From assembly GCF_030817015.1 (NCBI RefSeq), contig NZ_JAUSYS010000001.1:558001-622000 (forward strand): a stretch of DNA of 64,000 bases. Direction: 5' to 3'. The notes under the pieces were generated by a model. It was given only the letters and a program-made list of their open reading frames with translations, did not search any database and was not told where the DNA came from. Made by a program: the position numbers and the translations under genes. The DNA is from Arthrobacter sp. V1I7 (GTDB lineage Bacteria; Actinomycetota; Actinomycetes; Actinomycetales; Micrococcaceae). Numbering within the stretch: position 1 is the stretch's first letter; each line of letters starts with the position of its first letter. Shown here one piece after another: positions 1 through 7,746 of this stretch.

Positions 1-933
1 CTGCTCCGGGCCGTGGCCGGAGACCCGGCGGACCTGCAGATCATGTACGGCATCCACGGCGAGCGCCGGCTGCCGGAAATGGAACTTCCCTGGTTGCGGG
101 GCTACGAGGGCTCTTTTCCGGTGCGGATCGGAAACGGCGCGGCCGCGCAGCTGCAGCTGGATGTCTGGGGCGAGGTTCTGGACTGCCTGTCGCTGACGAG
201 GAACTCGCTGCTGGAGCACACGGACGAATCCTGGGATGTCCAGGTGGCGCTGATGGAGCATCTGGAAAAGGCCTGGACCTGGCCGGACAACGGACTCTGG
301 GAGATGCGCGGACCGAGACGGCACTTCACCCATTCGAAGGTCATGGCCTGGGTCGCCGCGGACCGCATGGTCAAGGGCGTCCGGGACTTCGGACTGGCAG
401 GCCCGGCCGACCGCTGGGAGGAACTGCGGGACACCATCCGCGCCGAGGTGATGGAAAAAGGCTTCGACGCCGAACGCAACACCTTCGTGCAGTCCTACGG
501 GAGCCCGGAACTGGACGCCAGCCTGCTGCTCATCCCCCGGGTGGGATTCCTGCCGCCGGATGACCCGCGGGTGATCGGAACAATCGACGCCGTGCAGCGC
601 GAGCTCACGCACGACGGTTTCCTGATCCGTTACAAGCCAGCAGAAAGCGACGACGGCCTGCCGGGCGGGGAGGGCGTGTTTCTTGCGTGTTCGTTCTGGT
701 TGGTCGAGGCCCTGCTGGGGGCGGGCCGGCATCACGAGGCCAGGAAGCTGTTCGAGCGGCTGCTGGCGCTGCGCAACGACGTCGGGCTCCTCAGCGAGGA
801 ATGGAGCGTTGAGGACGGCCGGCAGCTCGGGAACACCCCGCAGGCGTTCAGCCACTTTGCCCTCGTGCTGAGCGCCCTCGAACTGCATGAAGACGCCGTG
901 CACCGCAGCGACACCCCGCTCGCGGGCGGTTGA
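1..933 (+). CDS. Glycoside hydrolase family 15 protein (glucoamylase/trehalase-like), 3' part
   Basis: The frame is already open at base 1 (CTG CTC CGG GCC), so the gene starts upstream of the window; 310 codons of its C-terminal part are visible. The segments WEMRGPRRHFTHSKVMAWVAADR and, near the end, GGEGVFLACSFWLVEALLGAG followed by LLSEEWSVEDG and GNTPQAFSHFALVLSAL are typical of the (alpha/alpha)6 barrel of bacterial GH15 glucoamylase/trehalase-like enzymes. These hydrolyse alpha-glucosides such as trehalose in the cytoplasm. The substrate cannot be decided from this half. No signal peptide can be judged because the N-terminus is missing. The next gene is a sugar-phosphatase-type HAD protein, compatible with sugar metabolism. 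Confidence 0.85.
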   Translation: MLRAVAGDPADLQIMYGIHGERRLPEMELPWLRGYEGSFPVRIGNGAAAQLQLDVWGEVLDCLSLTRNSLLEHTDESWDVQVALMEHLEKAWTWPDNGLWEMRGPRRHFTHSKVMAWVAADRMVKGVRDFGLAGPADRWEELRDTIRAEVMEKGFDAERNTFVQSYGSPELDASLLLIPRVGFLPPDDPRVIGTIDAVQRELTHDGFLIRYKPAESDDGLPGGEGVFLACSFWLVEALLGAGRHHEARKLFERLLALRNDVGLLSEEWSVEDGRQLGNTPQAFSHFALVLSALELHEDAVHRSDTPLAGG

Positions 934-1004
934 CGCGTTGTCGAGCTTCAATGCCAATGACCTGGAGAGGGCCCAACGTGGGGAAGAGGATGTAGGAGAG
1001 TGCG

Positions 1005-1097
1005 ATGGCTGGATATTTCGGGCTCGTGGACGCGCCCGACGGCGGATACCCGCGTCGGGCGCTCGCGGCTGGAAGGAGGGCACGTGCACGCAACTGA
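1005..1097 (+). CDS. Possible 30-residue small protein overlapping the HAD gene start
   Basis: An ATG preceded by a good Shine-Dalgarno (TAGGAG, about 993-998) opens a 30-codon frame beginning MAGYFGLVDAPDGGYPRRAL and ending in an Arg/Ala-rich tail. Its TGA lies 14 nt inside the HAD gene, whose GTG start has its own strong SD. The arrangement would allow translational coupling. I do not recognise the peptide. It could be a chance frame in GC-rich DNA; the main support is the ribosome binding site and the overlap. Confidence 0.25.
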   Translation: MAGYFGLVDAPDGGYPRRALAAGRRARARN

Positions 1098-1818
1098 TCC
1101 CGCCGCAGACGGCCAGCCACAACACGGCGGCCGGCGCAGAGCGGCGGTACTATTCGACGTCGACGGCACCCTGGTCGATTCGTCCTACATCCACACCCTG
1201 GCCTGGTGGCAGGCCTTCCGGCAGGCGGGCCACGACGTTCCGATGGCCCGCATTCACCGCTCGGTCGGGATGGGCGGGGACAGGATCGTCGACAGCCTGC
1301 TCCCGTCCGACCGGGATGCCTCCGAGGACAGCACGATCTTGGCCTCGCACGCGGCGGTGTTCGCCACCTTCTGGCCCGCCCTGCGTCCCTTGGAGGGCGC
1401 CAAGGAGCTGCTCGCGCAGTGCCATGAAAGCGGCCTCGCCGTCGCCCTGGCTTCCTCGGCCCGGGAGCGCGACCTTGAGGCCCTTCGGGCCACCATCGCG
1501 GCGGACGCCTTCATCGACGCGGCCACAAGCTCCAGCGACGCGAAGGAGAGCAAGCCCGCCCCCGATATCATCGTCGCGGCACTGAAAGCCCTCGGCGTGC
1601 AGGCTTCGGATGCCGTCTATGTGGGCGACGCCGTCTGGGACATCTACGCGGCCGGGAAGCTCGATATTCCGGCGATCGGATTGACCTGCGGCGGCACGAG
1701 TGAATCGGAACTGCGCGAAGCCGGCGCTGTTGAGATCTACGCCACCCCCCGGGTGCTGCTGGAGAATCTCGCTTCCAGCGCGATCGGGAAACTCAGCGCC
1801 CGCCTGCAGCAGCCCTGA
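1084..1818 (+). CDS. HAD-superfamily hydrolase (phosphoglycolate phosphatase/beta-phosphoglucomutase type)
   Basis: A 244-residue cytoplasmic phosphatase-fold protein. Motif I is DVDGTLVDS with the nucleophile D25 and acid/base D27. Motif II is the Ser in LASSARER, motif III the Lys in ESKPAPDI, and motif IV GDAVWD. An alpha-helical cap (subclass I) lies between motifs I and II. The GTG at 1084 is chosen over upstream ATGs because AAGGAGG sits 4 nt before it and the conserved fold begins shortly after. Family members dephosphorylate small phosphorylated sugars or glycolates, or isomerise beta-glucose-1-phosphate; the substrate is not predictable here. It follows a GH15 glycosidase on the same strand, so a sugar-phosphate substrate is plausible. 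Confidence 0.85.
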   Translation: MHATDPAADGQPQHGGRRRAAVLFDVDGTLVDSSYIHTLAWWQAFRQAGHDVPMARIHRSVGMGGDRIVDSLLPSDRDASEDSTILASHAAVFATFWPALRPLEGAKELLAQCHESGLAVALASSARERDLEALRATIAADAFIDAATSSSDAKESKPAPDIIVAALKALGVQASDAVYVGDAVWDIYAAGKLDIPAIGLTCGGTSESELREAGAVEIYATPRVLLENLASSAIGKLSARLQQP

Positions 1819-1834
1819 CCAACGGCTCCTGGCG

Positions 1835-2728
1835 CTACGGGCGACCGGGAAACTTCCGCCACATCCTGACGAAGTCCGCTTCCGCGCCGGCTGCCAGGCT
1901 TTCCTCCCTGGCATGCAGCCGGCCGAAGCTGAAACCGCTCCCGCCGGTGGGCAGGGACCGCAGGCCCAGCTCGGCCAGCAGGGTCCGGGACATCACGGTG
2001 TCGTGGTGCAGGCCAAGCGTGGTCTGGATCCGGCGCGCCGCCTTGGCTGTCTTCCGGGCCCGCTTTCCGGCGCGGCCCCGGCCTCCGCGGACGGTGGCCG
2101 CGAGTTCGGCGAAATAGCGCAGTCGCTTCGCCGCCTTCCGGACCTCGTGCAGGCGCGCGTCCCGGACCGGGGTGTTGCCGTGGGAGGCGGCAGGAAGGTC
2201 CGCCACCGCACGGACCAAGCGGGCGGTATCCCTGGAAACGGCCTTCCTGAAGGCCTTGCGCGGGGGCCGCGAGGCCCGCCCTGACAGCTTCCCGGCGGTG
2301 AGCAGTGACTCAAGGCCGGTGATCAACCGGGCGTAGCGCTCGCTGTCCAGTGCCGCGAGGACGTCTTGATGTCCGGCCGCGGCCGCCGCGCCGAGTTCCG
2401 CGTCGATGAGCCGGGCAGGCCGCCCGTGGGTGAGTTCCTCGGGTTCGGCCGCGAGCAGCTCCCGGAGCCTCGCCTGGACGACCCGGGGGTCCCGGGCCGC
2501 GCCCAGCGACCCGGAGAGCCAGCGCAACTCGGAGCGGATGTCTTCGGCCTCGCCGGTACTGAACAGCTTGCGGCTGCTGGCCAGCAGGGATCGGAGCCTG
2601 CGGGCCGCCACCCGCATCTGGTGCACGGATTCTGCCTCGTCTTCCCGGACTCCGGGTGCATGCCGCCGCAGTTCACTGAGCTGTTGTTCCAGATAGCTCA
2701 GCAGAACGTCCCCGGCGGTGGTGGCCAT
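1835..2728 (-). CDS. CHAD domain-containing protein
   Basis: 297 residues, rich in Arg, Lys and His in helices. The N-terminal segment ESVHQMRVAARRLRSLLASSRKLF is the hallmark of the CHAD domain (conserved histidine alpha-helical domain), and the second half repeats a related pattern (LHEVRKAAKRLRYFAELA). CHAD proteins bind inorganic polyphosphate on a basic groove and often accompany polyphosphate metabolism genes; an exopolyphosphatase-family gene is present about 51 kb away in this window but not next to it. The CYTH domain seen in some relatives is absent. A TAAAGT -10-like hexamer 5 nt upstream of the ATG suggests a very short or absent leader. Confidence 0.85.
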   Translation of the reverse strand: MATTAGDVLLSYLEQQLSELRRHAPGVREDEAESVHQMRVAARRLRSLLASSRKLFSTGEAEDIRSELRWLSGSLGAARDPRVVQARLRELLAAEPEELTHGRPARLIDAELGAAAAAGHQDVLAALDSERYARLITGLESLLTAGKLSGRASRPPRKAFRKAVSRDTARLVRAVADLPAASHGNTPVRDARLHEVRKAAKRLRYFAELAATVRGGRGRAGKRARKTAKAARRIQTTLGLHHDTVMSRTLLAELGLRSLPTGGSGFSFGRLHAREESLAAGAEADFVRMWRKFPGRP

Positions 2729-2789
2729 GCTTCACTTTACGTCTTGGACGCAAGCCCCGGATGCCCCGCGACGGCGTTAGAGTGTGTCC
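2729..2789. promoter_or_regulatory. Divergent promoter region between CHAD gene and small membrane protein
   Basis: Only 61 nt separate the two divergent starts. On the minus strand TAAAGT (2734-2739) lies 5 nt before the CHAD ATG. On the plus strand TAGAGT (2778-2783) lies 6 nt before ATG 2790. Neither start has a Shine-Dalgarno. Both fit the -10 position of leaderless transcripts; no convincing -35 is visible. Confidence 0.5.
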
Positions 2790-3104
2790 ATGAATCGAGT
2801 CGGGGATGACCGTGTAGGGCCGGGGCGGAGGCAGCTCGTTGCCGGCCTGGCGGTGCCCCTGCTTGCCGTGTCGCTGCTCCTGGCCGGGCTGATTCTGACG
2901 TCGCTGCCGGTGCGCTCGCAAGACGTCGGCTGGTTTGCCTACGCGCCGCTTTCGCAGCAGACCTTCCAGCTCCAGGGCCTCACCATGATCGGTCCCGAGG
3001 CCTGGACGGGAATCGCAATGATCAGCCTCGGGCTGCTGATCCTCGCCTTCTGGTCCGGCTACCGCATCGGCACCCGCAGCCGGCAATCCCGCGGCCTGCC
3101 GTGA
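2790..3104 (+). CDS. Small membrane protein, unknown function
   Basis: 104 residues with two predicted membrane helices: one near residues 18-38 ([20 protein letters not shown]) and one near 74-92 ([17 protein letters not shown]). An extracytoplasmic loop of about 35 residues lies between them, with a short basic C-tail. ATG 2790 is preferred to the GTG two codons upstream because TAGAGT lies 6 nt before it, as in leaderless starts. No catalytic motif is seen and I do not recognise the family. The gene stands alone between a divergent CHAD gene and a downstream SDR gene on the same strand. Confidence 0.6.
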   Translation: MNRVGDDRVGPGRRQLVAGLAVPLLAVSLLLAGLILTSLPVRSQDVGWFAYAPLSQQTFQLQGLTMIGPEAWTGIAMISLGLLILAFWSGYRIGTRSRQSRGLP

Positions 3105-3112
3105 GCCGGTCT

Positions 3113-3142
3113 CCCGGCATACGCTGGCCCGGCATACGCTGG
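3113..3142 (+). repeat. Tandem duplication of a 15-bp unit
   Basis: CCCGGCATACGCTGG occurs twice in perfect tandem (3113-3127 and 3128-3142), directly after the membrane protein stop codon and before the SDR gene. Probably slippage; no function seen. Confidence 0.8.
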
Positions 3143-3195
3143 CCCGGAAGCCAGCATCCCGCACCCGTCCCGCCACCACCACCGAGGAGCTCCGC

Positions 3196-3957
3196 ATGAC
3201 ACGACAGCACCAGCCCGGCCGCGTCGCCGTCGTCACCGGTGCAGGTTCGGGAATCGGGCGGGCGGTCGCCCGGCTGATGCTGGCCGAGGGTTACCGGGTC
3301 GTGCTCGGCGGACGGCGGGAGGCGCCGCTGCAGGAGACCGCCGCGGGCCACGCCCAGGCGTTTGTGGTGCCCTGCGACGTGACCGTGCCCGACGACGTCG
3401 AGCGGCTGTTCGCTGCGGTGCACGAACGCTGGGGCCGGGTGGACGTGCTGTTCAACAACGCGGGGGTGTTCGGCCCGGCGGCTTCGGTGGACGAGATCAG
3501 CCTTGCGGACTGGGACGCGACCGTAGCGGTTAACCTCACCGGGTCCCTGCTCTGCGCCGCGGCCGCGGTCCGGGCGATGAAGGCGCAGTCCCCGCAAGGC
3601 GGGCGCATCATCAACAACGGCTCGATCGCCGCGCACTCGCCCAGGCCGCGGACGGTCGCGTACACGGTCACGAAGCATGCCATGACCGGGCTGACCAAGA
3701 GCATCGAGCTGGACGGGCGCGGCTTCGGCATCACTTGCGGGCAGATCGACATCGGCAACGCCGCCACGGAACTCATGGACGAGATCGGTGTCGGGTCCGG
3801 CGCGCTGCAGGCCGACGGCAGCCGCCGCGTGGAGCCGACGTTCCCGGTGGCGGACGCCGCCCGTGCCGTGCTGCTGATGGCCGGGATGCCAGCGTCGGCA
3901 AGTGTCGGGTCCGTGCTGATCACGGCCACGGGAATGCCGTTCATCGGGCGCGGTTAA
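3196..3957 (+). CDS. Short-chain dehydrogenase/reductase (SDR)
   Basis: 253 residues, the classical SDR length. The nucleotide-binding motif TGAGSGIG is at residues 14-21, the NNAG motif at 87-90, and the catalytic set Ser143, Tyr156 and Lys160 (YxxxK) is complete. These enzymes oxidise or reduce alcohols and ketones with NAD(P)H in the cytoplasm; the substrate is unknown. The ATG follows GAGGAG at 8-nt spacing. The gene is monocistronic, with the next gene convergent. Confidence 0.9.
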   Translation: MTRQHQPGRVAVVTGAGSGIGRAVARLMLAEGYRVVLGGRREAPLQETAAGHAQAFVVPCDVTVPDDVERLFAAVHERWGRVDVLFNNAGVFGPAASVDEISLADWDATVAVNLTGSLLCAAAAVRAMKAQSPQGGRIINNGSIAAHSPRPRTVAYTVTKHAMTGLTKSIELDGRGFGITCGQIDIGNAATELMDEIGVGSGALQADGSRRVEPTFPVADAARAVLLMAGMPASASVGSVLITATGMPFIGRG

Positions 3958-3995
3958 GCCCGCTGCTCCCGGCGCTGCTGGCCGGCCCCGCCAGG

Positions 3996-4418
3996 CTAAA
4001 GCGGCAGCAGACCGGACAGATCGGCGCGCAGTCCCGAGGCGGCGACCCGCCCGCTGCTCACGGCGTCCGCCCAGCTCAGCTGCCCGCCGACCATGGCCAG
4101 CCAGGTGGCGGCGTCGCACTCGATGACGTTCGGGGGGGTGCCGCGGGTGTGGCGCGGTCCCTGCACGCATTGCGTGACACCGAACGGCGGGACCCGGACC
4201 TCGACGGAGTTTCCGGGTGCCCGGGCAGTGACTTCCTCGAGCGAGTAGCGCACCGCCGTCGCGATCGTGCTGCGCGGGACCGCGCCGGCGGCGCCCGGTA
4301 CGACGTCGCCGCTGGGGTCCTGGCTGCCTGGGTCCCGGGCGCCGGTGCTGGCTTCCAGCCAGGCGGCCAGCGCCGAGCGGCCCTCCTCGACTGCGATCCG
4401 GCGTCGTTGAACTCCCAC
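3996..4418 (-). CDS. Sterol carrier family protein
   Basis: 140 residues starting at a GTG. The C-terminal segment VIECDAATWLAMVGGQLSWADAV resembles the SCP2-like lipid-binding domain of the actinobacterial sterol-carrier family, a short form without an enzymatic domain. The N-terminal RRRIAVEEGRSALAAWL is also typical of that family. The ligand is unknown. It starts 8 nt after the asparaginase stop on the same strand, so the two are probably cotranscribed and translationally coupled; the functional link is not known. Confidence 0.7.
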   Translation of the reverse strand: MGVQRRRIAVEEGRSALAAWLEASTGARDPGSQDPSGDVVPGAAGAVPRSTIATAVRYSLEEVTARAPGNSVEVRVPPFGVTQCVQGPRHTRGTPPNVIECDAATWLAMVGGQLSWADAVSSGRVAASGLRADLSGLLPL

Positions 4419-4426
4419 TGACCCGC

Positions 4427-5443
4427 CTAGTCCAGCAGCGCCGAGACGGCACGGCCCAGACGGATCTTGCCTACCGGACGGCCCCCGCCCAGCACCGGCT
4501 CCACCACCTTCTCCAGCACGCTGGAGACTTCCGGGATCTCGACGGCGCCGGCGGCCGCGAGCATGGTCAGTCCCACGAGCGTGGTGGCCCGGATGTTGCC
4601 GTCCAGGACCTTGATGGCAACGGAGACGCCCTGCGGGGTGGCCATCCCCAGGACACCTTCGGCGCCGATCTTGGCGAGGATGCCGAGCTCATCCATGACG
4701 ATGGTGTTGGACTCCCCACGACCCTGCACCGCCCACGGGTAGTCCAGCATGGACGTGGCGATGGTCGCGGCGCGGGCGTTGGAGTTCTTGTCCCCCGGGG
4801 CCTTGGCCAGCTTCGAGAACGCCCGGGCCAGACCGGTCAGCGAGACGGCCGCCACCGGGGCCCCGCAGCCGTCGATGCCCAGGTGGGCGATGCTTTCCCC
4901 GCAGTACTCCTCGATTACGGACCGGATCCGCTGCTGCAGGGGGTGGTTCGGCTCCAGGTAGCTGTGGGTGTCCCAGCCGTTCTCGGTGCAGGCCCACAGG
5001 AAGGCGGCGTGCTTGCCGGAGCAGTTGAACGCCAGGCGCGACTTGCCCCGCTCGGAGTGGACCAGCCAGTTCCGGGCGGACTCGTCCTGCGGCCAGTCCG
5101 CCGGGCACTGCAGCTGTTCTTCCTTGACGCCGGCGGCCTTCAGCATGCCCTCGACCACGTCCATGTGGTCCAGCGAGCCGACGTGGCTGCCGCAGGCAAT
5201 CGCCGCCTGGGCGCCGCGCAGGGGGACACCGGACTGCATCGCGGCCAGGGCCTGCAGCGGCTTGAGGGTCGAGCGGGCGAAGATCGGGGTGGTGATGTCG
5301 CCGAGTTCGGTGACGACGGTGCCGTCGGCGGACATCACGACGGCGGAGCCGATGTGGCGGGACTCAACGAAACCGCTGCGTTCAACAACTGCCAGTTCGA
5401 CGGCGGACTCGACGGTGAAGGTGGCATGCGAATTCAGGGGCAT
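4427..5443 (-). CDS. L-asparaginase, Rhizobium etli (class 3) type
   Basis: 338 residues. The catalytic features of the R. etli-type asparaginases, unrelated to the E. coli AnsA/AnsB fold, are all present: Ser58 and Lys61 in ARSTLKP, Ser90 in CGSHVGS, and the zinc-site triplet Cys141/Lys144 (NCSGKHA) and Cys193 (GIDGCGAP). The predicted reaction is hydrolysis of L-asparagine to aspartate and ammonia in the cytoplasm. There is no signal peptide. It is followed at 8 nt by a sterol-carrier gene. The start is set by the first in-frame ATG with a full-length family N-terminus. Confidence 0.9.
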   Translation of the reverse strand: MPLNSHATFTVESAVELAVVERSGFVESRHIGSAVVMSADGTVVTELGDITTPIFARSTLKPLQALAAMQSGVPLRGAQAAIACGSHVGSLDHMDVVEGMLKAAGVKEEQLQCPADWPQDESARNWLVHSERGKSRLAFNCSGKHAAFLWACTENGWDTHSYLEPNHPLQQRIRSVIEEYCGESIAHLGIDGCGAPVAAVSLTGLARAFSKLAKAPGDKNSNARAATIATSMLDYPWAVQGRGESNTIVMDELGILAKIGAEGVLGMATPQGVSVAIKVLDGNIRATTLVGLTMLAAAGAVEIPEVSSVLEKVVEPVLGGGRPVGKIRLGRAVSALLD

Positions 5444-5478
5444 GTGGTCAGTCTATGGTGCCTCGCGGGATACTCCGG

Positions 5479-7086
5479 TTATTGCACGGTCACCATAACC
5501 GACTGCCAGCCGGAGGCACCGTCGGGAACTGGATCCGCACGCCTTTCCGTCTGCACTTCTCCGGTGCCGTCGGTGGCGCGGGCCTTGATGTAGTGCGGGC
5601 CGGGGGTCGCCTCCCAGTCGAAGGACCACTGCCGCCAGGTGATGAGGGAAGCCTCGGCGGAGAGCGTGGCCTCGGTCCAGGGGCCCTCGTCGATCTGCAC
5701 CTCGACCTTCGTGATGCCTCGTGTCTGGGCCCAGGCGGTGCCGCCGATCGCGACCCGCCCGGCCGGGACATGGGCGAAGGATTTGGGGACCTCAACGCGG
5801 GCCATGGTTTTGATCGGGCCGCGTTCGGACCAGCCGCGCTCGGTCCAGTACGCCTTGCTGTCGGCAAAGCGCGTGACCTCGAGGTCCACGACCCATTTCG
5901 TGGCCGAGACGAAGCCGTACAGCCCGGGAACCACCATGCGCACCGGGTAGCCGTGTTCGAGCGGGAGGGCCTCGCCGTTCATCCCGATGGCCAGCATGGC
6001 GTCGCGGTCGTCCTGCAGTACCTCCAGCGGGGTGGAGGCGCTGAAGCCGTCGATCGAGGTGGAGAGCACCATGTCCGCACCGTCCTTGGGCCGGGCCATC
6101 TTGAGCACATCACGGATGGGCAGGCCGAGCCATTTGGCGTTGCCGGCCAGGTTTCCGCCGACCGGATTGGAGACGCAGGTCAGGCTCACATGGGATTCGA
6201 TCAGCTCCGCGTCGAGCAGGTCCTGGAAGCTGAGCCGGACCTCCTGTTCCACGAGGCCGTGGACGCGCAGTTCCCACTCCCGAGCGTTGATTTCCGGCAC
6301 GCTCAGGGCGGTGTCAATGCGGTAGAAGTCCTTGTTGGGCGTCAGCCACGGCGTGACTCCCGGTGCCTTGGACTGCACCCCGGCGGGAACGGCCGGGGCG
6401 GCCTTGGCCGGCGCGGGCAGTTGGAGGGATTCGCGGGCTTGGGCCACGTTGCTGCGGGCCGCGCTGAGCAGCCGGCCGCCCGTCGCGGCGATGGCCGAGG
6501 CGGCTGCGGTGACGCCCGTTGCGGCGAAGAAGGCGCGCCGGCTGGCGGCGGGGCGTTCCGGTTCCTTGGCGGCGACGTCCGAGGCCATTTCCGGCCATTC
6601 CCGCATCCGCCACAGCCGGGTGACCAGGAGCCGGAGCACGATCAGCCCGGCGAGGGTGCCGATCAGCGAAGGAATCGCGTCCAGCGGCTTGACGCTGGCC
6701 CGGGTGACGACGCTGGCCACGATCACGGCGCCCATCAGCAGCACACCGGCCACGCCCAGGGCCCACTTGCGGTAGGCCACCACGCCCAGCACACAGGCAA
6801 GCAGCAGGATGGTCACGCCCATGCCGACGAAGAGTGCCGCCTTGTCGTTCGTGCCGAAGGTGGCGATCGCGAAGTCCTTCATCCATGGCGGAGTGAAATC
6901 GATGAAGGTCGAGCCTAGGGCGATCAGCGGCGTCGCCCGCGCCGTGAAGAAGGCGCCGATCAGTTCCGCCACGGACAGGACGACGGCGGCCGCGGCCACG
7001 CCGGCCAGCGCGGCCAGCGCGATGGGATTTCCGAGCCGTTTCCGGGGCTCCTGCCGGGCGTGGTTCTGCATGCTGGGCTTCTTCAT
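5479..7086 (-). CDS. Membrane-anchored molybdopterin-dependent oxidoreductase (sulfite oxidase family)
   Basis: 535 residues. The first about 190 carry four or five membrane helices (for example IALAALAGVAAAAVVLSVAELIG and ALFVGMGVTILLLACVLGVVAY). An SRRAFFAATGVTAAASAIA segment around the linker resembles a Tat-like motif. The rest is a sulfite-oxidase-type Moco domain with the Moco-binding Cys in SLTCVSNPVGG (about residue 303), the AMLAIGMNGEALPLEHGYPVRMVVPGLYG core split by loops, and a C-terminal Mo-co dimerisation domain. The active domain is probably outside the membrane. The substrate is unknown. I place the start at ATG 7086 (ATG 7071 is possible, with GAAGAAG upstream); the open frame further upstream only runs through repeat DNA. 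Confidence 0.88.
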   Translation of the reverse strand: MKKPSMQNHARQEPRKRLGNPIALAALAGVAAAAVVLSVAELIGAFFTARATPLIALGSTFIDFTPPWMKDFAIATFGTNDKAALFVGMGVTILLLACVLGVVAYRKWALGVAGVLLMGAVIVASVVTRASVKPLDAIPSLIGTLAGLIVLRLLVTRLWRMREWPEMASDVAAKEPERPAASRRAFFAATGVTAAASAIAATGGRLLSAARSNVAQARESLQLPAPAKAAPAVPAGVQSKAPGVTPWLTPNKDFYRIDTALSVPEINAREWELRVHGLVEQEVRLSFQDLLDAELIESHVSLTCVSNPVGGNLAGNAKWLGLPIRDVLKMARPKDGADMVLSTSIDGFSASTPLEVLQDDRDAMLAIGMNGEALPLEHGYPVRMVVPGLYGFVSATKWVVDLEVTRFADSKAYWTERGWSERGPIKTMARVEVPKSFAHVPAGRVAIGGTAWAQTRGITKVEVQIDEGPWTEATLSAEASLITWRQWSFDWEATPGPHYIKARATDGTGEVQTERRADPVPDGASGWQSVMVTVQ

Positions 7087-7132
7087 ACACTGTGTTCGTA
7101 GCCGCACGCTCTGCGGATTGTCCCGCCCCACA

Positions 7133-7692
7133 GGACATGCCCTCCGCTCGTGCCCAGCCACACTGCCGCGCCGAAGGGACATGCCCTCCGACCGCGCCCA
7201 GCGGTGGACATAATGCCATTGTGTCCATCGCTCGCGGCCAGGAGTGGGCATGTCCCGCGTTCGCAGGCCTGAGGACTGGACATGTCCCACGCTGCCCCGC
7301 CGCCCAGGACATGCCCTCCGCCCGGCCCCGCGGCCACGACTGGGCAAGTCCAGCTCGTGCCCGACTCCTCCCGCCTGTAGGACATACCCTCCGCCCCGCG
7401 CTGCCCCGCGCCACAGGACATGCTCTCCGCTCGCGCCCAGGACTGGGCAAGTCCAGCTCGTGCCCCCGACCCCTCCCGCCTGTAGGACATACCCTCCGCC
7501 CCGCGCTGCCCCGCGCCACAGGACATGCTCTCCGCTCGCGCCCGGGGATGGGCATGATGCCATTGTGTCCATTGTTCGCGGCCAGGACTGGGCATGTCCC
7601 GCGCTCGCAGGCCTGGGCATCGGGCATGTCCATCGCCCGCGGCCAGGATTGGGCATGTCCCGCAGTCAAGGACGTCACCACTGGGCATGTCC
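7133..7692. repeat. GGACAT/ATGTCC palindromic repeat array, locus 1
   Basis: Dense array of at least 15 short elements: GGACATGCCCTCCG, GGACATACCCTCCG, TGGGCAAGTCC, GGGCATGTCC, and two longer palindromes GGACAT-N9-GTGTCC (7206-7226) and GGGCAT-N9-GTGTCC (7550-7570). A unit of about 103 bp is duplicated in tandem (7338-7440 and 7441-7543), so the array grew partly by duplication. It fills the gap between the divergent molybdo-oxidoreductase and purD. Stop-free frames through it are an artefact of the base composition. The same elements recur near 15.9-16.3 kb and 21.3-21.4 kb. Confidence 0.85.
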
Positions 7693-7732
7693 AGCGGCGG
7701 ACACAGCTTAGGAACCAGCCGGGTCCACAAAG

Positions 7733-7738
7733 TACCCT
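7733..7738 (+). promoter_or_regulatory. -10-like hexamer of purD (leaderless)
   Basis: TACCCT ends 8 nt before the purD GTG and there is no Shine-Dalgarno. The identical hexamer stands 7 nt before the trhO GTG at 43714. No clear -35 is visible. Confidence 0.45.
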
Positions 7739-7746
7739 TGGGAACT

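Noticed and set aside
7087..7656. Upstream extension of the molybdopterin oxidoreductase frame, and upstream extension of purD, through the repeat array
   Set aside because: The added residues are translated repeats (RACP, GHVP-like strings) with no signal or family similarity; proper starts exist at 7086 and 7747.
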